NCBI GenBank assembly: GCA_018969425.1
Contig: JAGWYJ010000017.1
Location: 1-62,565, forward strand
DNA length: 62,565 nucleotides
Reading direction: 5' to 3'
Source of the DNA: Alphaproteobacteria bacterium
Lineage (GTDB): Bacteria; Pseudomonadota; Alphaproteobacteria; Caulobacterales; Hyphomonadaceae
The position numbers were made by a program, and so were the translations under genes. Under the pieces are notes generated by a model. It ran no database searches. It was not told where the DNA came from and saw only the letters and a list, made by a program, of their open reading frames with translations. This document shows, piece by piece, positions 8,909-17,635 of the stretch. Numbering within the stretch: the first letter of the stretch is position 1; each line of letters begins with the position of its first letter.

Positions 8909-10279
8909 ATGGCCGATCGTTACGCAGTGATACTGGCCGCGGGCAAGGGCACCCGCATGAAATCGCCGCGCGCCAAGGTGCTTCATGAGGTTGGCGGGCG
9001 CACGATGCTGGCGTGGTCAGTCGCCCTTTCCCAGGCGCTCGGATGCCGGCGCACGGTGGTGGTCGCCGGGCCGGACGCATCCGACGTGCAGGCGGCCGCC
9101 GGCCGGCTCGTCGGCGTTGAGAATGTGTGCATTCAGCACGAGCAAAAGGGCACCGCCGATGCGGTTCGCGCCGCCGAGCCTCTCCTGGGCGATATCGATG
9201 GGGATCTCATCGTCCTTTACGCGGATACGCCTCTTATTCCGGTTGAGGCTGGCCGCAGCGCTTTTGAGGAGGTCGCCTCAGGCGCCGCCGTTTGCGTCCT
9301 GGGCTTCCGGGCGGAGGATCCCGGCCGTTACGGACGTCTGATTCTTGGGGAAGCCGGGGAGCTGGAGGCGATCGTGGAGGCTAATGACGCCTCTCCGGAA
9401 GCTCTGAAGATCGACTTCTGCAATTCAGGCGTCATGGCCGGGCCGGCGAGGCTGATGTTCGATCTTTTGCGTGAGGTTCGAAACGACAACGCCAAGGGCG
9501 AGTATTATCTGACCGATATTGTGGCTCTCGCCCGCGCACGAGGCCTTCGGGCCTCTGCGGCCCGTTGTCGGGAAAGCGATGTGCTTGGGGTCAACTCCCA
9601 GGCTGAGCTGGCCAGGGCGGAGGCGGTTTTCCAGATGGGAATGCGCGAACGCGCCATGACTGAAGGCGCGACGCTTCGGGCGCCGGAAACTGTCTGGTTC
9701 AGTTTCGATACCCGGCTCGCATCCGGGGTGACGGTCGAACCGAACGTCGTCTTCGGGCCTGGGGTCAGGGTGGGAGAGGGGGCGCTCATCCGGTCCTTTT
9801 CCCATATTGAGGGCGCCCATGTCGGCGCCGGGGCTCAGGTTGGTCCTTTCGCACGTTTGCGTCCCGGAGCCGACATCGGAGCGGATGCTCATGTCGGAAA
9901 CTTCGTGGAGGTGAAGAATGTCCGGCTGGGAGAGGGCGCGAAAGCCAATCACCTCGCCTATCTGGGAGACGGCGAGGTGGGCGCCGGGGCGAATATCGGC
10001 GCCGGGGTCATTTTCTGTAACTATGACGGCTATTTCAAATACCGGACGATCGTCGGAGCCGGGGCGTTCGTCGGGTCTAACGCCTCGCTGGTTGCGCCCG
10101 TCACGATCGCGCCCGGGGCGTATGTGGGCTCCGGCTCCGTCATCACCCATGACGTCTCCGCCGACGCATTGGCGGTGGGCCGCGGACGACAGGCGGAAAA
10201 GGCGGGCTGGGCGGCCTCGTTCCGGTCCGGTCAGTCCGCTCTCCGGGCATCGGGCCGGAAGCCGGACGGAGCTCTGTGA
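8909..10279 (+). CDS. Bifunctional GlmU: N-acetylglucosamine-1-phosphate uridylyltransferase / glucosamine-1-phosphate acetyltransferase
   Basis: A cytoplasmic enzyme of 456 residues making UDP-GlcNAc for peptidoglycan and lipopolysaccharide. The N-terminal pyrophosphorylase domain opens with ILAAGKGTRMKS; the Lys/Arg pair binds the phosphates. YADTPLIP is the metal/UDP loop. After about residue 250 a left-handed beta-helix of hexapeptide repeats carries the acetyltransferase, with NHLAYLGDGEVG (catalytic His) and FCNYDGYFKYRT. The start at 8909 gives the usual length; the frame continues upstream to 8801 without homology and into the divergent gph. The last 40 residues are a polar tail, as in other alphaproteobacterial GlmU. 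Confidence 0.97.
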   Translation: MADRYAVILAAGKGTRMKSPRAKVLHEVGGRTMLAWSVALSQALGCRRTVVVAGPDASDVQAAAGRLVGVENVCIQHEQKGTADAVRAAEPLLGDIDGDLIVLYADTPLIPVEAGRSAFEEVASGAAVCVLGFRAEDPGRYGRLILGEAGELEAIVEANDASPEALKIDFCNSGVMAGPARLMFDLLREVRNDNAKGEYYLTDIVALARARGLRASAARCRESDVLGVNSQAELARAEAVFQMGMRERAMTEGATLRAPETVWFSFDTRLASGVTVEPNVVFGPGVRVGEGALIRSFSHIEGAHVGAGAQVGPFARLRPGADIGADAHVGNFVEVKNVRLGEGAKANHLAYLGDGEVGAGANIGAGVIFCNYDGYFKYRTIVGAGAFVGSNASLVAPVTIAPGAYVGSGSVITHDVSADALAVGRGRQAEKAGWAASFRSGQSALRASGRKPDGAL

Positions 10280-10323
10280 CGCCTCTAAGACCGCTTGAGG
10301 CCTCCTGAGGCGTCCTCATAGGA

Positions 10324-11373
10324 TCAGCGCGTTCGCGCGGCTTCGGCCGCGCGCTTCTCCTGAAGTCGCGCGCCCGCAAGAATGCCCGGCATAGCGTAGT
10401 TGCCTTCATGGCATGCGTATTCATAAACCTGCTTCGGGGAGGCGTAGAAGCTGAGCTCAGCGGTCCAGGGCTGGCGGTAGAGAGACGGGTCTTCGACCGT
10501 GAAGGCGTAAAAGATCTCCTTCTCTGAGACCCGTGTGAACCTCTCCGTTATCCGTCCGACTTCGCTGATCGTCACTGAACTTGCCTCTGACTGTTCCGGG
10601 CGGATGTTCTTCGTTTCGACGACTAACGTCTCTCCCTCATACCAGCCTACGGAATCTCCCAGCCATGGCTTGATGGCGGATGGGCGGTGATGCTCGCGGG
10701 CCTCTTTCGCTGTCCCGAAAGTGGGTATGATGCGGGCGTCATGGACCATTTCGACAAGGATCATGACATGATCGCCGGTCTGAACGATCTGATGGGTATT
10801 GTTGTAGAGCGTGCTCAGCATGCCGGGTCCGCCGGTGTTTCCAAAGCCGATCAGGCATCGCTCGGCGAGGTTGGTCGCCTCGGGACCTTCATTGCCTCCA
10901 ATGCCGGTCGCATAACGCACGGCGCCTTTCCTGCGCTTGGATTCAATGGCCGCCGCATCGAGAAACGGGATCTGTCCGTTTGGCGGATCGACGATGTATG
11001 AGGAGCGATACTCGCCCTTCACCACCGCCAGCCTGTCTCCGGGCGCCACCCAGAAATTGTCATAGGCCTTGATGCCGAAGTCCTGCCCGCCGGCTGTCGG
11101 AGCCCCTTCTTCAGGGGCCGTAAATGCAGGCGTTTCGGCGCCTTCGGGTGCGAAGCCTGCAACGGTCGTTCGGGCGACGACGGCTTCGGCTTCGCTGCGG
11201 GACAGGACGAGGCGATCGACGCCCGGAGGGCGGGTCAGGGTGGTCAGAGACGCGTTGGTCCAGACCCCATTCAGGTCGGGTCTGCTTCCTGTCTGAGCGC
11301 TGGCCGGAGAGGCCATGGCCAGAACGCCAGCGACGCAGGCGGTGAGAGCGGCTGTCCGATGTGAAGTTCTCAT
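10324..11373 (-). CDS. Secreted protein of unknown function (copy 1 of a paralogous pair)
   Basis: A 349-residue periplasmic or secreted protein with a clear signal peptide (cleavage after ASPASAQ). The start has GGGGAGGA five bases upstream. After PDLNGVWTNASL the chain has no domain I can name. Recognisable blocks are CLIGFGNTGGPGM, DARIIPTF, the run GDSVGWYEGETLVVET, ITERFTRVSEKEIFY and the C-terminal ACHEGNYAMPGILAGAR. The second copy at 58825-59802 shares these blocks. Similar proteins are common in Acidobacteria, sphingomonads and relatives, in my memory always as hypotheticals. It stands alone between convergent glmU and a divergent small gene. Confidence 0.85.
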   Translation of the reverse strand: MRTSHRTAALTACVAGVLAMASPASAQTGSRPDLNGVWTNASLTTLTRPPGVDRLVLSRSEAEAVVARTTVAGFAPEGAETPAFTAPEEGAPTAGGQDFGIKAYDNFWVAPGDRLAVVKGEYRSSYIVDPPNGQIPFLDAAAIESKRRKGAVRYATGIGGNEGPEATNLAERCLIGFGNTGGPGMLSTLYNNTHQIVQTGDHVMILVEMVHDARIIPTFGTAKEAREHHRPSAIKPWLGDSVGWYEGETLVVETKNIRPEQSEASSVTISEVGRITERFTRVSEKEIFYAFTVEDPSLYRQPWTAELSFYASPKQVYEYACHEGNYAMPGILAGARLQEKRAAEAARTR

Positions 11374-11597
11374 GTTGTCCTCCCCGCCCCGTTTCTATGG
11401 TCGGATCGATCTCCGGCCGGCGGGGTCCTGCTCGCACTCTAGGGGTAATTCCCCTCAAATCCATCCCAATCGGTCGTGTCGACAGTTTCTGAACGGGGCC
11501 GGTGCGGTCAGGTCGTATCAATGGGAGGCGTCTGCGCTTGACCCGACGGACCGGCTCAGGTCTGATGGCTTTCGCCGTCGTGGGGAGCAGCTGGGTC

Positions 11598-11861
11598 ATG
11601 AAACTGAACATAACGGTGGATTGCACGCCCGAGGAGGCTCGTCAGTTCCTGGGTTTGCCTGACATGGGGCCGATCAACGATACGTTGACCGCGGCCATCC
11701 GTGAGCGAATTGAGCAGAATATCGAGCTTGTCAGCCCGGACTTCTATCTTCGTCAGTGGCATTCCATGGGCGGTCAGGCGAGCGATCAGTTCATGCAGAT
11801 GATGGCGGCCGGCGCGCGAGCTGCGGCAGGCGGACCGTCCTCACCCACGTCGAAAAAGTAA
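11598..11861 (+). CDS. DUF6489 family small protein
   Basis: An 87-residue protein beginning MKLNITVDCTPEEARQFLGL, the hallmark of the DUF6489 family found in Alphaproteobacteria. The middle contains IRERIEQNIELVSPDFYL and the C terminus FMQMMAAGARAAAGG, both predicted helical. GGGGAG lies about 10 bases before the ATG; an in-frame extension back to 11502 has no ribosome-binding site and looks non-coding. The function is unknown. It is probably transcribed alone or with the cytochrome gene 90 bases on. Confidence 0.82.
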   Translation: MKLNITVDCTPEEARQFLGLPDMGPINDTLTAAIRERIEQNIELVSPDFYLRQWHSMGGQASDQFMQMMAAGARAAAGGPSSPTSKK

Positions 11862-11949
11862 GGCCGCCGTCTCTTGATCCTGATCAGGATAGGCTGACTG
11901 CGACTGACGATAGCTTCCCTCCTGGCGTTTTGCGATCCGGGAGGACAGT

Positions 11950-12507
11950 ATGCGTTTGACGGTCTTGTTCGCAGCGTTGGCGTGTGCGGTTTCGGCGACC
12001 GCGTGCGAACCCAGGCCGCTCGATAAGCCTATCGCCCGAAGCGAGACGCTTGCCGACCCGTCCGCGGGGCTGGGGTCTCCGGACGACCAGCCGCTTCCGC
12101 TCGCCGTCAGCCTCAATGAGACGATGGTGGCGCTCGTTGATTTTGCGGCGGATGGCGTCTGGAGACCTGCAGCCTCCGAGACGCCTCTCACGGACACGCA
12201 GTGGGCGCTTGTCGATCAGAACGCGGTCAATCTCATTTCCGCCGCCAGCCTGATCACAATGAAGGGTCAGGGTGTCAATGACGAGGCCTGGGTCGTTAAT
12301 CCCGACTGGCGGCGCTGGTCACTTGAGATGCGCACCACAGCCGCTCAGGTTCGCGCGGCGGTTGCGGCGCGGGATCAGGAGCGTCTGCGCCTCGCGGGGG
12401 ATCGTCTCGTCGAGATCTGTCAGACCTGCCACCAGGCCTTCAAGCCAGGCCTGCCATCCATGGGAGTCACACGCTTTCCCGTCTACCCGAAGCCTTCAAC
12501 CACCTGA
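11950..12507 (+). CDS. Exported c-type cytochrome (class II / cytochrome c'-like)
   Basis: A 185-residue exported protein with one heme attachment site, CQTCH, near residue 158, close to the C terminus as in cytochrome c' (class II) proteins, where the heme sits at the end of a four-helix bundle. The N terminus is a signal peptide; VSATACEP is a weak lipobox, so it may be a lipoprotein. Three amphipathic helices can be read between residues 55 and 150 (WSLEMRTTAAQVRAAVAARD is one). GGAGGA lies just before the ATG. The likely role is electron or gas-ligand chemistry in the periplasm; no redox partner is adjacent. Confidence 0.82.
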   Translation: MRLTVLFAALACAVSATACEPRPLDKPIARSETLADPSAGLGSPDDQPLPLAVSLNETMVALVDFAADGVWRPAASETPLTDTQWALVDQNAVNLISAASLITMKGQGVNDEAWVVNPDWRRWSLEMRTTAAQVRAAVAARDQERLRLAGDRLVEICQTCHQAFKPGLPSMGVTRFPVYPKPSTT

Positions 12508-12595
12508 GATGGTCGGGGCTTTTCGTTCCTGCAGCTTTATGGTCTGAGGAGGCGAGATCGCGAATCCTCCGCGGTCGCAGCCTGCGGATCCGCCC

Positions 12596-13294
12596 ATGTC
12601 CGACATCGCCAAGCGTAACGCCGCCATCGCCGCCCTCGAGCATGTGAGGCCGGGAATGATCCTGGGTCTTGGTACGGGTTCGACCGCCGCTATCTTCGTG
12701 CGGCTTCTGGCGGAGCGTGTGGGGGCCGGACTGGATGTCAGGGGCGTGCCGACCTCCGAGGCGACCCACCGTCTGGCGCAGGAGCTTGGTGTCGTCTGCC
12801 TCGGTCCGGACGAAGCGTTCCGGATAGACCTCACCGTCGACGGCGCTGACGAGTTCGATCCTGAGCTTCGTCTGGTCAAGGGAGGCGGGGCGGCCCTGCT
12901 TCGGGAGAAGATTATCGCCGAAGCTTCCGATCGGATGATCGTCATTACAGACGCCGGAAAGGAAGTGGAGCGTCTGGGACGATTTGCGCTTCCCATCGAG
13001 ATCAATCCTTTCGGCGCCGAGCTGACCCGTCGACGCATTCACGCCCTGATCGGCTCGGTGGGGCTTGCCGAGGCGCAGAGCGCCTGGCGGCTGACAGGAC
13101 AGGGCGAGCGGCTGATCACGGACGGGGGGCATTACATCCTCGATCTGTCGTGCGGGGTCATTCCCGACCCGGATGGGCTGGCTGTTGTGCTGGATCGCGT
13201 TCCAGGCGTCGTTGAACACGGGCTTTTTATCGACCTCGCCGATCTTGTCATCCTCGGAGAGATCGCCGGCGTCCGCACGGTCGCTCGGGTCTGA
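12596..13294 (+). CDS. Ribose-5-phosphate isomerase A
   Basis: Interconverts ribose 5-phosphate and ribulose 5-phosphate in the pentose phosphate pathway. The 232 residues match RpiA in length. The phosphate loop LGLGTGSTAAIF is near residue 24, the active-site DGADEFDP near 82, KGGGAALLREKI (catalytic Glu and Lys) near 96, and the substrate-binding LPIEINPFG near 125. The ribosome-binding site is weak. No pathway genes are adjacent. Confidence 0.96.
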   Translation: MSDIAKRNAAIAALEHVRPGMILGLGTGSTAAIFVRLLAERVGAGLDVRGVPTSEATHRLAQELGVVCLGPDEAFRIDLTVDGADEFDPELRLVKGGGAALLREKIIAEASDRMIVITDAGKEVERLGRFALPIEINPFGAELTRRRIHALIGSVGLAEAQSAWRLTGQGERLITDGGHYILDLSCGVIPDPDGLAVVLDRVPGVVEHGLFIDLADLVILGEIAGVRTVARV

Positions 13295-13423
13295 GCCCGT
13301 TCACGCTCCCGGCATCGTCCCTCTGACGGCGCCCTTCGGGCTTGCCCGGCCGCGCCGGGATGATAGCTTCCGGGGGTCAGAAGCCTGATCGCCAGGCTTC
13401 GGTCTTCAAGGGGTTATTCAGAC

Positions 13424-13795
13424 ATGCGCATGTGGATGGGTCTAACGGCTTCGGGCGCCTTGCTGGCTGCGCTTGCCGGGGCGGCGCTTGCCGCGCCTCC
13501 GGGCGTGACCACGAAGGACGGCGCCTTCATCGCTCCCGATGGAAAGCCGCTCTATACGTTCGCTCGCGACGTCGAGCCTGGCAAATCGGCCTGCAATGGC
13601 GGATGCGCCACCGCCTGGCCGCCGCTGGCCGCCGCCGCCGACGCCAAGGCTGACGGCGACTGGACCGTGGTGACGCGCGACGACGGGTCCACGATGTGGG
13701 CTTACAAGGGCAAGCCTCTCTACACGTTCGTGCGCGACACAGCCGGGCAGCCGGCGACCGGGGTGAGCGCCAACTGGCCCCTCGCGACGCAGTAA
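13424..13795 (+). CDS. COG4315 family secreted repeat protein
   Basis: A 123-residue exported protein with a signal peptide (cleavage near AALAAPP). Two copies of the short repeat of PF03640 follow: GKPLYTFARDVEPGKSACNG with CATAWPPL, then GKPLYTFVRDTAGQ with NWPLATQ. Two cysteines in the first copy (SACNGGCATAW) could form a disulfide or bind a ligand. Proteins of this type are exported or lipid-anchored and of unknown role. AAGGGG is about nine bases upstream of the ATG. Confidence 0.87.
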   Translation: MRMWMGLTASGALLAALAGAALAAPPGVTTKDGAFIAPDGKPLYTFARDVEPGKSACNGGCATAWPPLAAAADAKADGDWTVVTRDDGSTMWAYKGKPLYTFVRDTAGQPATGVSANWPLATQ

Positions 13796-13842
13796 CTGTC
13801 TGCGACCGGCTGACGTCGGTCGATACAGTCGATAAGACAGAT

Positions 13843-13880
13843 CGGGCGGGCGCCTTGCGGCGTCCGCCCGTCATCTTTAT
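13843..13880 (+). terminator. Probable terminator after the COG4315 gene
   Basis: A 12-bp stem (13843-13854 with 13859-13870, one G-T pair) with a TTGC loop is followed by TCATCTTTAT, a moderate T-rich tail. It lies 48 bases after the stop and before gor. Confidence 0.6.
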
Positions 13881-13924
13881 CCGGACGTCTCACGCTTACG
13901 AGGCGCGGACTTTCGGGAGGCGGC

Positions 13925-15307
13925 ATGACGTTCGATTTCGATCTGTTCACCATAGGCGCCGGTTCAGGAGGCGTCAGAGCCTCACGTCTTGCCGCGTCGA
14001 CTGGCGCACGTGTCGCAGTCGCTGAGGAGAGCCGGGCCGGCGGAACCTGCGTGGTGCGCGGATGCATCCCCAAGAAGTATATGGTCTACGCCAGCGAATT
14101 CGGGCGTTCGATCGACCATCTTGGGGCCTATGGCTGGAGGGTTGGACCAGCCCATTATGATCATCGTTCGTTCCTTGCGGCGATGCATCAGGAGATCGAC
14201 CGTCTATCGGGCATTTACGCGCGCAATCTCCGTCAGTCGGGCGCCGAGCTGTTCGAGGAGAGGGCGGTTCTTGAGGGGCCCAACCAGATCAGGCTCGTGA
14301 AGTCGGGACGCACCTTTTCGGCTCGTCGTATCCTGATCGCCGCCGGAGGACGGCCGTCCTGGCCTGACGGCGTGGGCGGACGCGAGCATGTCCTGACCTC
14401 TGACGACATGTTTCATCTTCATCCGCTGCCTGAGCGATTAGTGATCTTCGGCGGCGGCTATATCGGCGTCGAATTCGCCGGGATCATGAGCGGGTTCGGG
14501 GTCGAGACCACTCTGGTGTGCCGCAGCGAGCGCGTGCTCAGGGGATTTGACGAGGATGTGCGGGCCCATGTTCACGATGAACTCGCGCGAAAGGGCGTTC
14601 GCGTGCTGACCGGGGTTTTCGCTGATCGCATCGAGCGTCGCGACGATGAGCGGCTGGCCCATCTGACCGACGGTCGCGTTCTTGTCTGCGATCAGGTGCT
14701 GATGGCGGCCGGGCGGGAGCCCTACACTCAGGGCCTTGGTCTTGAGACTGCGGGTATTGTTCTCGACCGGCACGGTGCAGTTGTTGTGGATGCTTATTCC
14801 CGCACCAATGTCGAGAGCGTGTTCGCGGTCGGCGACGTCACAAACCGGGTCAATCTGACCCCGGTCGCCATCCGCGAAGGACAGGCTTTCGCGTGGAGCG
14901 AGTTCATGAACCGTCCGACGGTCTTCGATCATGAGGACATCCCTCACGCCGTGTTCGCTCAGCCGCCGGTCGGGGTCGTGGGATTGTCGGAGGAAGAGGC
15001 CCGCAGGCTTCACGGCGAGGTCGATATCTACAAGACCCGCTTTCGTCCCATGAAGGATATGCTGACGGGCGATGAAGAGCGCGTTCTCATGAAGATCGTC
15101 GTGCGCCAGCATGACGATCGCGTACTCGGGGTTCACATTGTCGGCCCGGACGCGCCGGAGATCATTCAGGCTGTGGCGATTGCAGTCAAAATGGGAGCAA
15201 GTAAGGCCGATTTCGACAGGACCTGCGCCCTGCATCCCTCGATCGCCGAGGAGCTTGTGACGATGAAGGATAAATGGTCTCCCCCAAAAGCCGCTTCAGC
15301 TGTATGA
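13925..15307 (+). CDS. Glutathione-disulfide reductase
   Basis: A cytoplasmic NADPH-dependent flavoenzyme of 460 residues that regenerates reduced glutathione. An FAD-binding GAGSGGVRASRLAA is at the N terminus. The redox-active disulfide is in GGTCVVRGCIPKK (about residues 40-52). The second Rossmann motif, FGGGYIGVEFAGIMSG, is followed by RSERVLRGF, whose arginines favour NADPH over NADH. The C-terminal ALHPSIAEELVTM holds the catalytic His-Glu pair. GGGAGG is close to the ATG. A small membrane-protein gene starts 7 bases after the stop. Confidence 0.95.
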   Translation: MTFDFDLFTIGAGSGGVRASRLAASTGARVAVAEESRAGGTCVVRGCIPKKYMVYASEFGRSIDHLGAYGWRVGPAHYDHRSFLAAMHQEIDRLSGIYARNLRQSGAELFEERAVLEGPNQIRLVKSGRTFSARRILIAAGGRPSWPDGVGGREHVLTSDDMFHLHPLPERLVIFGGGYIGVEFAGIMSGFGVETTLVCRSERVLRGFDEDVRAHVHDELARKGVRVLTGVFADRIERRDDERLAHLTDGRVLVCDQVLMAAGREPYTQGLGLETAGIVLDRHGAVVVDAYSRTNVESVFAVGDVTNRVNLTPVAIREGQAFAWSEFMNRPTVFDHEDIPHAVFAQPPVGVVGLSEEEARRLHGEVDIYKTRFRPMKDMLTGDEERVLMKIVVRQHDDRVLGVHIVGPDAPEIIQAVAIAVKMGASKADFDRTCALHPSIAEELVTMKDKWSPPKAASAV

Positions 15308-15314
15308 TTGACGT

Positions 15315-15575
15315 ATGCATCACACGTGGAAGTACTTCGATTTTCTGATCGTGATCGCCGGTCTCGCCGTCGCCGGGCTGGTCTGGTTCATCCCGAACTT
15401 CACCGAGTCCAAGGAATACAAGGACCTTGTGGGGACGATGAATGAACGCCGAGAGCGGCGGCTGGCGATCGAGGCCGAGGCTGAAAAGGAGCGCCTCGAG
15501 CGGGAGGAGCTCGGCATCGTCTATTTCGGGCCGCCCGCCGAGCCGGGCGGTCCTCCGACCATCCTTCCCCCGTAA
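15315..15575 (+). CDS. Small single-pass membrane protein downstream of gor
   Basis: An 86-residue protein with one transmembrane segment (FLIVIAGLAVAGLVWFIP, residues 10-27). It is followed by a charged coiled-coil-like helix (MNERRERRLAIEAEAEKERL) and a proline-rich tail ending GGPPTILPP. It starts 7 bases after the gor stop, so it is probably co-transcribed and translationally coupled. No family is recognised. The 3' end is convergent with the acyl-CoA ligase. Confidence 0.68.
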   Translation: MHHTWKYFDFLIVIAGLAVAGLVWFIPNFTESKEYKDLVGTMNERRERRLAIEAEAEKERLEREELGIVYFGPPAEPGGPPTILPP

Positions 15576-15617
15576 GCGGGACGTCCGACGCCGTATCCGG
15601 CGCCGGAGATCTTCCGG

Positions 15618-17378
15618 TCAGGCGTCGAACACCTGCTTCAGGTCCCGCTTCATGATCTTGCCGTTGGCGTTGCGCGGCAGCGTTTCGGGAAGGAAGGCGA
15701 TGCGGACCGGCACCTTGAATGCGGCGAGCCTCTGGGCGACCCACTGACGAAGCTCCGCCTCGTCGGCGACACGTCCGGGTTTGAGGTGGACGACGGCCGC
15801 CGGCTCTTCTCCGAGCGTTTTGTGCGGGAGACCGATGACGGCGGCGTCCATGATGGCCGGATGCTCATACAGGGCGTTTTCGACCTCGACGCAGTAGATA
15901 TTCTCTCCGCCCCGGATCAGCATGTCCTTGGCCCGGTCGACAATGTAGACGAAGCCTTCCTCGTCCGTCTTGGCGAGATCTCCTGTCTTCACCCAGCCTT
16001 CGGTGAAGGTCTCTGCGGTCGGACCCGGCTTGTTCCAGTATCCGCGGACAACGATCGGCCCCCTGTACCAGAGCTCTCCGACCTCTCCGGGGCCCAGCGC
16101 CCGTCCGGACGGATCCGCGATCCGGACCTCTCCGGTCGCCGCGGGAACTCCGCAGCTGGAAGGACGCAGGACATAGTCTTCTGCGAAATTGGAAATCGCG
16201 GTCGCGCTGGTTTCGGTCATACCCCAGCCCTGGCCCGGAGACGCCTTGGGAAAGCATTCGCGGATGCGGCGCACCAGCTCAGGGGCGGACGGCGCTCCGC
16301 CATAGGAGACGGTCTCCACGCTTGAGAGATCGAATTCATGAAAGCGCGGGTGCTCGATCACCTGCCATGCGATGGTCGGAACGCCGCCGAAGTGAGTGAC
16401 TTTTTCCTTTTCCATCAGGCCAAGAGCCTGATCGGGATCCCAGCGACGCTGGAAGACCAGCTTGAAGCCCTGGATCATCCCCGGGATGAGAATGGCGAAG
16501 CATCCCGTTGCGTGAAAGAGCGGGACTGAGACCAGAAACACCTTCTGAGGCGCATTCGGATCGGGCGCCGGAGGGGTTTCCCCCCGACGCAGGAAGGCCC
16601 TCACCTGCGCCGAGGAGGAGTTTATGAAGTTTGAAATGATGTTGCGGTGGCTGATGATGGCCCCTTTGGGGCGTCCGGTGGTGCCGGACGTGTAGAAGAT
16701 CGTCACATCGTCATCCGGCGCCAGAGGCGTCGTCGGGGCTGAGGGAGGGGTGATCCCCGCCCATTGCGAACTTGGCCCGATCACATCTTCAAGGCGGGCG
16801 GTGCGGGGGTCTGCGATATCTTCCGTAGACCGGCAGACAAACACGCGCGTGACTTCCGGGCAGGCGTCCAGATGCTCGCGAATCCTCTCCCAGCGCTCCG
16901 CATCGGCGATAACCACACGGGATCCGGAATCCTGAAGGCCGTATTCCAGTTCCGGGCCTGTCCACCAGGCGTTCAGCGGGGTTACGATCGCTCCTATCAG
17001 AACCGCCGCCCAGAACGAGACCGACCATTCCGGAACGTTGCGCATGATGACGGCGACCCGGTCGCCCTTTTTGACGCCCTCGGCCGTCAGGCGCGCCGCG
17101 AGCTGAAGGGTCGCCCGCTTGTGAGCGTCAAAGGTCACGCGTTCGCCTTCGTAAACCATGTAGGTCTTCTGTGAGTGCGCATCGCCTGCGGCGAAGACCT
17201 CCCGCAGTGAGGGCGGAGCATTCTTCCAGATTCTCATCGGTACGCCGTTCACCACACCCTCTGCGATCTCGAAGAGAGGATTGGCGGATCCCATGAGGCG
17301 ATGGGCCTCCGCGATCGACATCACCGGAAACCCCGGGGGTATGGAGGCCTGTTCGGCTGAACCTGATTCGCTGGCCAT
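15618..17378 (-). CDS. AMP-dependent acyl-CoA ligase (class I adenylate-forming enzyme)
   Basis: Activates a carboxylic acid, probably a fatty acid, through an acyl-adenylate to its CoA thioester. The protein has 586 residues. The AMP-binding P-loop is IFYTSGTTGRPKGAIISHRN near residue 225. GWGMTETSA is motif A5, and VDRAKDMLIRGGENIY near 485 contains the adenosine-binding Asp and hinge. The C-terminal domain ends NANGKIMKRDLK with the catalytic lysine. I placed the start at 17378, where GAGGGAGA precedes the ATG; the frame is open to 17447. It stands alone between convergent genes. Substrate chain length cannot be read from sequence. Confidence 0.9.
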   Translation of the reverse strand: MASESGSAEQASIPPGFPVMSIAEAHRLMGSANPLFEIAEGVVNGVPMRIWKNAPPSLREVFAAGDAHSQKTYMVYEGERVTFDAHKRATLQLAARLTAEGVKKGDRVAVIMRNVPEWSVSFWAAVLIGAIVTPLNAWWTGPELEYGLQDSGSRVVIADAERWERIREHLDACPEVTRVFVCRSTEDIADPRTARLEDVIGPSSQWAGITPPSAPTTPLAPDDDVTIFYTSGTTGRPKGAIISHRNIISNFINSSSAQVRAFLRRGETPPAPDPNAPQKVFLVSVPLFHATGCFAILIPGMIQGFKLVFQRRWDPDQALGLMEKEKVTHFGGVPTIAWQVIEHPRFHEFDLSSVETVSYGGAPSAPELVRRIRECFPKASPGQGWGMTETSATAISNFAEDYVLRPSSCGVPAATGEVRIADPSGRALGPGEVGELWYRGPIVVRGYWNKPGPTAETFTEGWVKTGDLAKTDEEGFVYIVDRAKDMLIRGGENIYCVEVENALYEHPAIMDAAVIGLPHKTLGEEPAAVVHLKPGRVADEAELRQWVAQRLAAFKVPVRIAFLPETLPRNANGKIMKRDLKQVFDA

Positions 17379-17635
17379 GTCTGTCTCCCTCGATCCGCCT
17401 CTGACGGGCGTGCGTCCGGGCGCTGCGGACTCAGGGTCACTATACACCGACAGGCGGCGTCTTAGGCAAGCAAACCGGCCGGCATTTCCGCGTCCCGGAC
17501 AGGTTTTCGGGGTCTAAATCCCTCAGGGCGAGTGCGGTCCGCAGAGGTTGCTCCTTGACCTCAGGGGCGAACCGGGGAACGTGTCGATCGCGGATGCGCC
17601 GGTCGGCGGGTCCGGAGGGTGAACGGAGCGCGTCA

